The position numbers and the translations under genes were made by a program. DNA of 64,000 nt from Hoplostethus atlanticus. Taxonomy: Eukaryota; Chordata; Actinopteri; Trachichthyiformes; Trachichthyidae. The notes beneath the pieces are model-generated. The model saw only the letters and a program-made list of their open reading frames with translations, was not told the origin of the DNA and searched no databases. The first letter of the stretch is position 1; every line of letters begins with the position of its first letter. The DNA lies in assembly GCA_034670405.1 (NCBI GenBank), contig JAXDDX010000165.1:222001-286000 (forward strand). Direction: 5' to 3'. Positions 11,776-23,300 of the stretch are shown one piece after another.

Positions 11776-14559
11776 TTTCACTAGTGGCAAAATACAAAAT
11801 AGTCACATCCAGTATTGGTGTTCCCCTTTCAAAATGCAAAAATATAACCGCCCAAAAACAGCAATGCATTGCACCCCAAAAAAAACAAACAGTAGTAGCT
11901 CCAAAAGGATCAACCTCACCGGTGGTTGGGTCAAGAAGCTCTAGATCCCGGCCTGGCGTTGACTCCTTTGCGCTAATGTTGGTCCGTGCTCCTCTCTCCT
12001 GGTCTTCAATCTCATTCACCTTCTTATTCACCTTCTTATCTAATGGAATGGATGGAATTGCCACAGAAAACAGAGCTCACTTCTTCGGATTCTCCCAGGC
12101 TTACCTTTCTTAAATCGTAATCACCTGCACAACCTTGAGCCTGATTACTTTGGCCCTTGAAAGCTGACCAGGTACAAAAATGGCTAATAGAGATACATGA
12201 GAAGAATGATAAAGAAAAACACATGGTAAGGTTTAACCTTGCAAGGGTTTGTATTCCTAAAATCACGTTAACCTGTGTTCTCTTTCACTCTTGTAGCAAT
12301 ATCACAATACGCGTTTCATTTTCCATCCATCCTGCTAGTGTGCATATCTGACTTTCTGCACTTCGTATCGTTTTAGTAATACACACACGCAAACATCTCC
12401 GTACCAAATCACTAAAGTCTGGTGAAAGGCCGGACACTAATGATATCCAATCAGAGACCATGTCACCACCTCCAGATCCGGACGCTAGGGGCCTAAAACA
12501 CACACACGCACACACACACACACACACAAGGGATACCCCCCTCCCCCGGGGTGTGAAAGTGCAAAGTGGAAAACTGCACCCAGGTGCTGCTGTCAGGAAG
12601 GGGAAACTGACTACTGAGTGTGTGAGGGGTCAGAGGTCACGCTACATGTGTTCTACATGTAACCTAATGTAAGTGCAGACACATGCACAGCCACATGCAG
12701 GGGGTTGCTGGATGTTTCTACGCTTCTCTCTCTCTCTCGTACACACATAAACATTAATAGCCCCATCGTTTGCAGTGACACATACTCTATGGACGCATGC
12801 TAGTTTCATCTCAACAACTTTGCCGCTGCACCAATCTTGAGCGTGCAGACTTGTATATGTGTCATTAGCTTGGAAGGTGGCGAGTGTGGGGTTATTGGGA
12901 ACCAGGGCGGATTTCCTGGGAACAACAAAGGCAACACAAGAACATATGAGGGGAGGTGGTGGGGGGGCGAGCAGCTGGCTCCAATATGCGCTTCACCCGT
13001 AAAATCCTTTGCATTACCTAATCTCACCGCACAACACGAGAGCTGCCTCCTCACCGCGCGCACACACACTCCCTCCAATGCGGCAATGCAAGAACACACA
13101 AGAATGCCATTGGACAACCTTCCGCAACAACACATACATCACATACGAAGCGCATTACAGGTCTTTGCAGATGAATCGCGAGCGGAGCCACTGAAAACCC
13201 CTTTTTTTTGCCCGGAGGGGGAAAGGAATGGAAGACAGGCAGGCGTTTCGAGGAGCAAGCGTGACATGAACTGTGATTGCATGAAACAGAACCATTTCCC
13301 CTTGGCGCTCGTGGATGTTCGGCAAAAGGTTTTAGGATCCCGAACGACCGGCGTCTGCGTACAAACATCATATCGGACATGGTGAAAGCCTATCGTAGCA
13401 TTTTCATCATCGTCATCATGAGAGTCACCGGCAGCAGCAGCGTGTGAAAATCCTACATAACTCACCATAAAAAAAAAGCAAACAGTGGTATAAAAACATA
13501 ACCATTACGCTGTTCATCTCTCCATTGCTCTAATTGATTGCACCCGGCCTTACAACAGGTTCTCGCTGTGTTTTACAAGAGGCAACTTGCTATGAATAAC
13601 GGTCTCCGTGGCGGGTGTAACAAGCAGCTCTCACATCGGGCCCTGTATGTGTCACAACAGACTGATAGGAATAGCCGATTTATAAAGGGAGAAGGCCGGA
13701 TGGTTTTCATTAAAAGGGAAAAGAACCGAAAGAGAAGATGATCTGGATCTACTTTGCTCAATGTTCCTGTTTTTACAAGGGATGTTAATTTGTCTGTTTA
13801 GAGCGGTTGGCAGGCCTCAACGTGCACCGGGTGCTACTTTCTCATCATTCAGCTCTGTCTGCTAACATGTGGGTCTGAAAGCTGCTGTTTCTGAAATGCC
13901 TGTCTGTCTGCTTTTCTGGCTTTCTTACTCTCTATCGTTTGACTTGCTACATTGCTTTGTTTATTGCTGGAGCTTTCTTGCCAGTGTAGGTATTTCCTTT
14001 TTGGAAAAAAGCATGCTTTTTTCACAGGAGGGTCAGCAGAGGTAAAACTAGCCTGTGTCGGGAAAGAGAAAACCCCTAGCGTTTTATTTGCTTCGTCTCC
14101 ATGGAAATTAATGTGTTTCAACGGTGTACGCAATCAAAAAAGGGGGTCCAGGGGTGCAACACTCTCTATGACATTTGGGTTAACATTTCAGTGACACTCT
14201 TCAGTTCTGAGCGCCGACTTTTGTTTTCTCTGGACCTGTTCGCTTTGCGATTATGTCATACTTCAAGCATCTTTAGCTCAAGCGGTTTGACCTACGAGTG
14301 AGTTAACGCATCGGGAGTTCGATTTTGTTGCCCTTGTGAGGCTTTAAACAACCCTCCGCTAACAAGACCTTTTTTGTTTTTTTAATTCTTCTTGTGTTTG
14401 TCAGATGCGGTTCATCCAAGTTCATCTCAATTCAGGTTCAAATGAGTAGAACTAATCTTTGTTTTCTCTGCAGCTCCCACGGGGTGTTGGGTTGCTGGGT
14501 TGCCTTATTCTCTCAAAAAAAACAGCATAAGTGGAGGCCGCAGAGCGAGGCTAGCATCA

Positions 14560-14602
14560 TCACCATCATCACCATCATCATTATTATTATTATTATTATT
14601 AG
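14560..14602. repeat. Compound (ATC)n(ATT)n microsatellite
   Basis: CATCACCATCATCACC units pass into a TTA/ATT run. Confidence 0.85.
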
Positions 14603-16399
14603 TATTACCCCAGTGTGGACAGACACAGACCAGCCTGGGCTTGGCACCGCTCGCATTCGTCACGTTTGCTCATCGGACGGAGGTGCGGATAATGAATCGG
14701 CGAACAAACAGATCTTAAGCAGATGGCCGCTTGCCAGTGACAGCCGATACCAGAGTGGATGAGCGTTGTTAAGCGTTTCGGACTGGACTTTTAGGGGGGG
14801 GGGGGGTGTTCACATGGCTGTTGAGGGGGAATCTGGGGCGGCTCTGTTCTCTCTCCCCAGTCTCCCCACCCTGCCCAGGAGGAAGGTTGAGATTGCTGTG
14901 CGGAGTGATGGGTCCGCTGCGAGAGTTCTGCATCACACGGTGGAGACTCTGCACGACCAGTTTCGCCCATGTGGCTAGAAAAACAGAGGCATTATGGGTT
15001 CAGCAAAGTGAAAACATTCAGAAAGTTCGGCTGTGTTGTGAGAAAAGAAAAAAACAAAAACCCACCATATGTCTTTATTGATCTGACATCTTTTTCTCTT
15101 GACACAAGGTGACAAATTCCATTATTCCCGATCAGACAGAAAAAGTGGCATTATTCTCAGATTTCTTCAGCACATGTCAGTCTGTGGAAAGCTAACACAC
15201 TTCCTGTCACTTTCATAGCACATTTCTCAGGGGATGGGGTTGGGTGACAACTGGTAGAGAGGAGGAGGAAACCCAGCCGCTAATACCCGGACCAGAGGGA
15301 GGGGAGACTGGATGTCACCTTCAAATCTAGCAGGCAGATTGATTCAGGGCCTTCAGGGAGCGAGGGGGGGGGGGAAATACCTCGACCTGACAGGAGACAC
15401 TAAACCAAACAACCAGAGTTCCCCTGAGAGTGTTAAACTGCAACACACTAAGAATTATTGGCCCTAGGCAATTGTTTTTTACATGAATCATACTGTGATT
15501 TCAATGGGAAAAAAAGGAGTTTATGTTTGAAATGTGCATATAAAAAAACAAATACAAAATAAGGTGTTGTTTCCTACACATTTTCAGGACGAAACAAGTT
15601 TTTGGCTAAGTTTTGTAACAACGGAAGTTCTTGGTGGTGCAATAGGGAGCCAAAGTCGGCATCATCCCCACCCGCTTCTTCTTCACTCCCGTCTATTCCA
15701 GTACATTGTGGATGACTTGATAAAAGCAAACTACGAACGGTACGGCTCCCATTTTGAAATATGTTATAGAGTGAAGTGATGTTTCTTCCTCTGCCTGATC
15801 TCAGAGGAATTCAATCAATAGAACTTATGATGAAACATACTTGTGTTTACCACACTACACTACCCAGCATCTGTTCGCTACGAGCAAGGCACGACTTCCT
15901 AGTTTGAAATGTTCCAAAACTAACATCAGTCTGCCAGTCTGGAACAAAACAAGCCATCATGTAGCTTGCTAGTAAACTTACTAAATAATGTTGCATCATG
16001 AAAATGTTATAGACTTTGGCTAGCGTACATTGTCATTTACCAGAAAATAAAAGAGCAATAACTTTGGTTCGCTTCTCACAGTGAATAATGTAGCTCCACG
16101 ACTGAACTTGCTGTTTAAGTACGCAATCTTGCACCCAAGCCTTCCAAAAATGGTGTAGGTCTCGTAGTTGCTTATGTAACTGTGTATGCCCCAACACAAT
16201 CAATCTTTTTTTTAGTTGACATACATATATATGATATATGATATACCCCTCTCCCCCCTGTTGTGTCTATGAAACGTCATGCTAGCCACCAAGCTGCTAG
16301 TAAACCAGTGGGTGGTCTTGGTTAACTTCTTGCTACAGCTCCTCATAAAAGCACTTTTTTTAAAACTTGCTTTCACCTGATTTCAACCAACTATGGAAA

Positions 16400-16635
16400 C
16401 CATCTTTGATTATCACTCTCCAGCTTGAAATTACTTTTTCCTACATTTTGATTGTTTGACCCCTTCTGAGCTAGAATGTTTCATATTTATTTTTTGTATT
16501 TATTTATTGTATTTTGTATGTTATTATCATATTTATTGTTTTATCTCTTTATTCTCGTCGGTCTCTTTTTACTGCTGTGAAGCACTTTGCAACTCTATTC
16601 ATAATATATAAATGTAATTATTATTATCATCACCT
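16400..16635 (+). mobile_element. LINE-like 3' tail (retroposon fragment)
   Basis: The sequence CTGCTGTGAAGCACTTTGCA, then ATAAATGTAATTATTATTAT, matches the wording of the 3' ends of common fish LINEs, with a short tandem tail. There is no coding part. The family is inferred from the tail only. Confidence 0.4.
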
Positions 16636-16663
16636 CTATTTGTTGCTTGTCTCCTCTGGGGGG

Positions 16664-16666
<3 letters not shown>

Positions 16667-16700
<34 letters not shown>
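16667..16700. repeat. (GT)n microsatellite
   Basis: GT run directly after the retroposon-like tail. Confidence 0.9.
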
Positions 16701-16703
<3 letters not shown>

Positions 16704-18999
16704 GTGTTAGAAGAAAAGAGGAAGCACAACAAAACAGAGACAGACTTGAGTGAGAGCCTGCTAGAGTGGTTGTTCCATATGTATCCATCCCACAGCCTGC
16801 ATGCACTTTGCACTTGATCCACCATGTGAGATACATCGTCCTTTCAGAGAGGGATTGTATTTTATGTAGCAGATCTGAGTGCTTTCGTGGAGAAATACCG
16901 GGCAGGGCGGTCAAATTCCTCTCAACACATATGAGCAATTTTCCTTTGTATCCAGTTGCGTAATTTGCACGCAAAGCAATTTAATTTAATTTAATATTAG
17001 ACATATTAAATATTTACTCCCCGCGTTGTGATTGGAACGCTGGAAACAGTTTGATAAATGGTTCATTCCTGGACACACAACAAATGATGGCAGTTATGGT
17101 TGTTGAAGTCGTCTCCATAAATAATTCTATCGATGAATCCCAACGTGACCGACGTGCTCAGATGACTGCTCGGTTTTGCCCTCTGCCAAAAAAAGATCTA
17201 ATCCCAGATTCCTCTTCAGCCTTTTTTTTTTTTTTTTTCATGAAAAACTAAGTGCAATAAAAAATAAAAGTGAATGTGCTCTTTTTATGCTCCAGATAGA
17301 GGCCATGAGGGGGGAACACAATTCAAAACATCTCCCTCTGGATATTTGCAGTGTCAGTGAGTCTGCACGAGATCATTACTCCGTTCCATATACAGTTACC
17401 CAATACACTTGCTACATCCATCTTACATTTCACCTCGTATACAAACCGAGGGCCCCCCGCTTGAAAATCTGTTTCACGTAAAAAAAAAAGAAAAAATATG
17501 TGTGTGCATGTAGATCGGTTTAGCGGAGAACGTTTCATTTCACACGTTCTCGCTTTATTCAGACTTTCCACTTTCGCCATGCCAGGACAGCAAGTGTCAT
17601 TCGAGTGTTATCCGTGGCAAGGTGCCACGCTAACGGGGGAATTCACACTGCTGTAGTAGTAGTAGTGGTTGGAGGTCAGTGAATCAACATACATGTCGAG
17701 TTGTGACGTCTGGAGGGAAAGCATTGGGCTGAATTCTCTGTACCTCACTTTTCCACACATCGGTCCGAGGGGAATATCGCGCCTCGATGCCTCGACAGCC
17801 CTCCAGCTTGTTAAACCAGCACCGTCGTCCGTGCTCTCGGTGTAATTTTACAGGTATTTTATAGGAATCAATCATGTGCATGTTCAGTACGAGTGCTGGA
17901 GTCGGCGGGGTTACCGTGTACACGTGCATGAGTTGATGCATACCTCTATAGGTCTGAGTCATTAGCGTGCTGACTGAAGTGGCCGCACGCTGGGTTTTAA
18001 AGCTGCCGGGTCATTAAGCATCCACACCACAGTGGCACCGTGGTATGCTCATCATGCCTGGGAGAAGAGAGACAGACAGAAGTAAGTAAGATGTGACAAT
18101 AACACTCTAGGAAAAGAGGGTGAGCTGTAAAGAGAGAGACAAAGAGAGAAAGAGTGAAGGGTTCTTCAGGCGAGCGACAGTACGGGTTACGGTGTCTAAG
18201 TGTCGCCGGCAACTTGATCCCGAGTACACACCGGGGGGGGGGGGATTGGGACTCTTTTGGATCGGCGCTCTTCTCCTCAAGCAGTAAAAAGCCTTGAGAC
18301 ATATAGGGCCGACTTCACGTGAGAAAGAGAGTCAGAAAAAGATAAATTGAGATAGAGAAAGTCTAATATCGGTCTAATTCTCAGGGGGAGTATTGATCAC
18401 GGGAAGGAACAAACAAACAGGTACCGTTGTCGGATGTGTGACAAGGCAACTTCCCGTCTTATTATCCTCCGAGTGTTTTGTTTGGCTTGTTTGATCGCGT
18501 AGCGCTCTTCCACCGTCGCAGGAGATTATGGGGAAGGAAGCCGGATGTATTGTAAGTGGGTTTGGCGCCCCGCTGCGACGAGCGTAGCTGAATTAATCCA
18601 GACTGTGATTGACTGGACTGGTTGTAGTGGTGTGGGGTTAGATCGTTTCTAGCACGGCAGGGGATAAACAGGTAGGGGTATATTTAAGGTTCAGAATCAG
18701 AGAAATGCAGCAATATGAATGAAAACACAATTGTGCAGAAGCGATAGAAAATTGCAGGTTAGATTGAGAGAAACGTGAGAGTTTATTGTGGTGAGCTGTG
18801 AGCATTTTCTGCAGCTTCCTCCTCTAACCCCTGCAAACAGGAGGGAGCGAGAGAAGGAGGGAGGGAGCCAAAGAGGGAAGGGTGGTTGAGTGATTATGTG
18901 CTGAAGGAGAGTGTGTGTGTGTGCGTCTGTTTGTGTGTGTGTGTGTGTGTGGAGAGAGGTACACCACTCTCGCTACTTTAAGAGCTTTGCCACTTCAGC

Positions 19000-19639
19000 C
19001 AAACGGGCCGCTCTCTAATCCACTCCTCCTCTCCCCTCTCCTCCAACCGAACACATGGACTCCAGCAGCTTGAAAAGAAGAGAGTGAGGAAAGCAACTTT
19101 TCAGACAGAGAGAGAGAGACAGAGAGAGAGAGCGAGAGAGAGAGAGAGAGAGAAATGCTGGGAGGGAAGTTTGCTGTTGGACCGGTTGTTTCCTGGACTG
19201 GAGCTGCACTGGCTGAACATTGGAGTTAAAATAGGAAGCAATCCCCTTTTCCTGTGTGTGTGTGTGTTTTCTGTCCGCCCTCACAGGGAACAGTGGGCGA
19301 GCAGGAACTGCGTTGAGGAAGACCGCTGGATGCCCCCGTTGCAACAGAGTTCCAGCAAAAGAGGAGCACCGGCCAAAAGAGGAGAGGAGTAAGCGATAAA
19401 ACAGAACACGAGGAGCTGCGGGAGTTGGATCGAGAAGAAGTGGAAAAAAGAAAGGAAGAAGACACAGTCGGAGTCTTGTGGGACACTTTAGCGAGGGAGA
19501 GAAAAATGAGCGAGAGAAAGTAGGGATATAGAGGGCAAAAGCAGAAACTCACCTGACACACTTGTCGACTCTGCCAGGTGGAACAGCCTCCTCGTTCCCC
19601 TCTCCTCCCTCCTCTCCCCTTCCCTCTCCTTCCCCTGAG
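19000..19639 (+). promoter_or_regulatory. Proximal promoter and 5' leader of the angiopoietin gene, with three upstream ORFs
   Basis: The transcription start cannot be fixed from sequence. No clear TATA box is seen, only a weak TTTAAGAG near 18977. If transcription starts near 19000, as in other angiopoietins with a long first-exon leader, the unspliced leader holds three short uORFs: 19055-19087 (10 codons), 19155-19229 (24 codons) and 19506-19523 (5 codons). A (GA)n tract lies at about 19103-19154. The leader is purine-rich up to about 19520 and pyrimidine-rich just before the ATG. Confidence 0.45.
19103..19154. repeat. (GA)n tract in the leader
   Basis: GA-rich run with ACAGAG and GCGAGAG interruptions inside the presumed 5' UTR. 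It makes the leader strongly polypurine. Confidence 0.85.
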
Positions 19640-19957
19640 ATGGGCCGTCCTCCGGCCCTGACCCTCACCTACCTGGCCTGCCTGCTGGCCGCTGCCATTG
19701 GCTCGGAGCGCCAACGACACCACGTGCAGCACGGCCCCTGCAGGTACACCTTCATCCTCCCCGAGGTGGAGCACTGTCACCCCCTCAAGGACTTCCAGGT
19801 CACCAACACCCTCCAGAGGGACTCGCCGCCGCCGCAGGAGGCCGAACCCGGCGCGAGCCACCCGGAGGAGGCCCAAGCCGCCAGGCCCTCCTGGCAGGAG
19901 AGGAAGCTGGAGAGTCTGGAGAGCGCCACGGAGAATAACACCCTGTGGCTGCAGAAG
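19640..19957 (+). CDS. angpt2: Angiopoietin exon 1 (residues 1-106)
   Basis: The start ATG at 19640 is chosen because it opens directly into a signal peptide ([16 protein letters not shown]...IGS). It encodes [17 protein letters not shown], the family's N-terminal Cys signature, then [11 protein letters not shown] Pro/Ala/Glu-rich insert of about 14 residues follows that the human proteins lack. It ends at the start of the coiled coil, ENNTLWLQK. The donor is AAG|GTAAGG, phase 0, at the position known for human ANGPT genes. Confidence 0.93.
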
Positions 19958-20381
19958 GTAAGGTGTTGTACTGTGCAGAGGTAACCTTAACTATGTGCAT
20001 GGAGACTTGCCATGTGAGACTAGAAGTGACTTGGACTTGAGGAGTTGAGGGAATGCACTTGAAGTGAAGTGAACTCCAATATTTTGATGACTGCATCAAA
20101 CTCATTTCACCTTTTTGCTACCCCTACTTTCTCCTCCGGCATCTAGCCACTCTACCTCTCCCCTGTTGCTGTCACCGTGTCTTCTTCCTGTCCTTTTCAC
20201 TTTTCCACCTGGTTACATTTTAGCCTGCACAGACTTTCAAGCGAAAGTGTTGAAAGAAGCATATGGAATACACAGTCTGATGTCATCTGTTGACAGGCCT
20301 TCATTATTGATATGTTGAGTACTCCGCTGGGATTTCCTGGATGCTTGGTGTATGCATATCTGGCTCCGTGACAGCATATGG

Positions 20382-20414
<33 letters not shown>

Positions 20415-22130
20415 CTGTATTTAAGACCACTGGGATGCCAGAAATCCCTGTTGCATGAGAGGGGAGAAAGACAAGACGAAAAAAAAAAAGTTTGCTAATA
20501 TCGGAGAGTGCCAAATGCGTCTCAGACCGTTAAACCTCCTAAAGTAGTCTTCCCCCCACTGGCACACACACACACACAGCCACACACACACAGCCACACA
20601 CATGCAGAAACCTCCCTCTTGCCACATGTTTTACTCCATTTATTAGCCAAGGTCTTGCAGAAAACACCCTGCACTTAACACCCGCTAATAAAAAAAAAAA
20701 GATAACATGTTTCCTCAGCGGAACATTTGTTTATCTGCAGGAGACACATTTTTAGCGTGTCTCGTCTCCGGGCCGGTGACCTTGGCGGTGACCATTTAGC
20801 CCTCATTACGAGTGACTGAAGTGATGCGATTAAGAGCGGGCCTCACAATAGTGTTTTCATTGCTAAGGTCATCAGGGTACAGAATCAATGTTGCGCTATT
20901 GTGTGTGTGACGGACTGGCTGAAACGCCACCCTCCTCCACCCTCCTCTCCATTCTTGTCTGCGTCTCTTTCAGACAGAGTATTTATGTTGTACACCGATC
21001 CTCAGGCTGGTTGGAAGCATTTGTGTCTGTAGCGTTTTAGATTGACAAAGGTCAGCTAAGGGCATGCAAGTTGATCGTATTTCAGGATTTGAAGGGGATA
21101 CTTTGAGGGAAATGGTTCTTCCTGTCTTCCGGTTCTTCCACTCACTTGCTCCCTTTCCTTTCCTGTCCTTTCCTTTCCTTTCCTTTCCTTTCCTTTCTTT
21201 TCCTTTCCTGTCCTTTCCTTTCCCCATTCTCCTTTTTTCTTTCTACCGACACTCCGCCTCCTCTCTATCAATCTTATTCCGTTCTATCTTGGACCTGTTC
21301 TCCACCGCTGCTGATGATGAATGTGTCTCATCCCCAAACCCCCGACTTGTCTACCGTCAGATCCTAAACTCTCTAGTCTACCTCGCTCCTTCTTTACACT
21401 CGCAAACACACGTACAAACACCCACGCATGCGAATCCCTTTGTGCACCCTCTGTCTGATGCCTCCCCTGAGACTATACTGCATGTGTGCGAGAGAGAGAG
21501 AGAGAAAAACACAGTTGGGAAGAGTGAGGCTGCACACTGCTTTCTTTATGTGTACATCACCCATGCATGCGCTCTCCAAAGCTAGGCCTAAACCTTAAGC
21601 GTGTTCAATGCAGCCAGTAGTCCTCTCATGGCCGTGATACAAGCTGTCAGAGAGCTTGAAGATAGGCAGCTTAATTCCTTTCCGTCTTCAGAGAGAAAAC
21701 CCAGCTCACACGCAGATAAACCTCCTCTTGCTGCACATTCTCTCCCGTAACGTCTGGACACAGAGAGATCAAGCTTTTCAACACTTTTCAACCCCGCCAG
21801 GCCAAAGCGATGCATAAACGATTGCGCAACGTTAAGCGCGACCCCGGAGAGAGCCAGTTTCCGATACGCGCAAGAGGATGCTGACCTTTGACCCTGCATG
21901 GAAAAGCATTTTCAACACCCTGCGATGCTCATAATGGATATCTGTATAATGTTCAAGAAGAAGTGGGTTACAGGCATGAGGGACAGTGTGTGTGTGTGTG
22001 TGTGTGTATGTGTGTGTGTGTTTATGTGAAACCTTTGGATAATCCCACTCGAAGCTCCCCTGCGATGCTGTGACCCTTACTGTGAGCCTTCCTCCCATTC
22101 CCCTTGAAAGGAAACACACCCACACACACA

Positions 22131-22168
<38 letters not shown>

Positions 22169-23267
22169 TCCACCATGTTCCCCCAAAGGAATCTCCAAGT
22201 GGACAAGGGCTACAAGATCGTATTTAGTGTTTCCGGATTCCTTCTGGTGTTTTCCGAGAAGAAACTAGTGTTTGTTGTCTTTTGTCCGAACCCCAATGCG
22301 ACCCGCACCTCGTCCCCTCCGCTCTCTGCTGCTCTTAGGGGTTGGCAGAGGGGATGTGGGCGTGTTTTTGTAACCGCTTGTGTGGATTATGCTTATAGAG
22401 GAATATTGCAAAGAGATCAAGGTGGCTCGGCTACCCTCGGCGACCTGATTTCCTGGCCCAGTTACGTCTCATAAATCCAATACTAAACCGCATTTCCCCC
22501 CAACCGCATCATCTGATTAATCCCTTTTTTTCCCTCCATGCACCCCTTGAACCGAGCCTTCATTTGACATTGACATACTGTATCTTAAGGTCACGACCCC
22601 CATTCATTTCCAGTGATCGGCGGATTTACACGGTGGACACATCAATCAGGTCACCGGCGTAATAGAAACCTACTCCCATCAGCACCATCCCGACGTGCCT
22701 CAGCCCATTGTTGTTGTCATTTGCCAGGAACACCCGGCAGATATGCTTTTCCCCCATCCCCTGTAATTGAAAGTGAGAACAAAAGGCATCTCGACAATTA
22801 AGATATCAAGCGATACAAATCTTATGATGTTCTCGGCGCTGATCCCCCTCCTGTCCCCCGTCAGACACAATGAGACAGAACGATGCTACATCTCTCATAT
22901 GTGATTTATCTGGCAGGATTGTGCAGCTTCTGACAGAACTGCGCTAAAATCGTCTTTTTGGCAAATGGCTTGGCAGCGGGAGATGGGAGTGTATCATGAC
23001 CTCTGGACTGAGCTCTATCATAGAAGGCTGTAATAGGAAGACTTTGGACAGGCTTCTGATAGCAGCCTCAATAAAAGGAGGCTGATTATGATGCAGGGAT
23101 CTCTGGTTCTTCCTTGGGAGTTGGCTCTAATCCGCTCATAATCTCTTCGCAACCTTCGTTATGAAGGGATTCTGACGTCTCTGAACGTAGCGAAGCGGGA
23201 GAGATGGCTTTATGGAGCGGAGAGAGAAGGCGAGGGAGGAAAAAGAAAGAAAGAAGGAGTTAGCGCT

Positions 23268-23300
<33 letters not shown>

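Larger units (their letters stand above)
11776..18990. other. Intergenic upstream region of the angiopoietin gene
   Basis: This holds an (ATC/ATT)n tract at about 14560-14602, a GT run at 16667-16700, poly-G runs near 14793-14806 and 18232-18245, and a retroposon-like tail near 16400-16630. No exon was recognised. The open frames seen (for example + strand 12837-13385) lack known domains and convincing splice sites. Confidence 0.45.

Noticed and set aside
12837-13385. 182-codon + strand open frame
   Set aside because: No recognisable domain, biased composition and overlapping open frames on both strands; no paired splice sites.
14262-14335. tRNA-like sequence with TTAGCTCAAGCGG and GAGTTCGATTT
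   Set aside because: A-box and B-box-like words are present at plausible spacing, but the acceptor, anticodon and T stems do not pair.
19562-19639. Upstream in-frame extension of the angiopoietin frame beginning with TTG
   Set aside because: It has no ATG, a low-complexity Ser/Pro composition, and the ATG at 19640 opens directly into a signal peptide.
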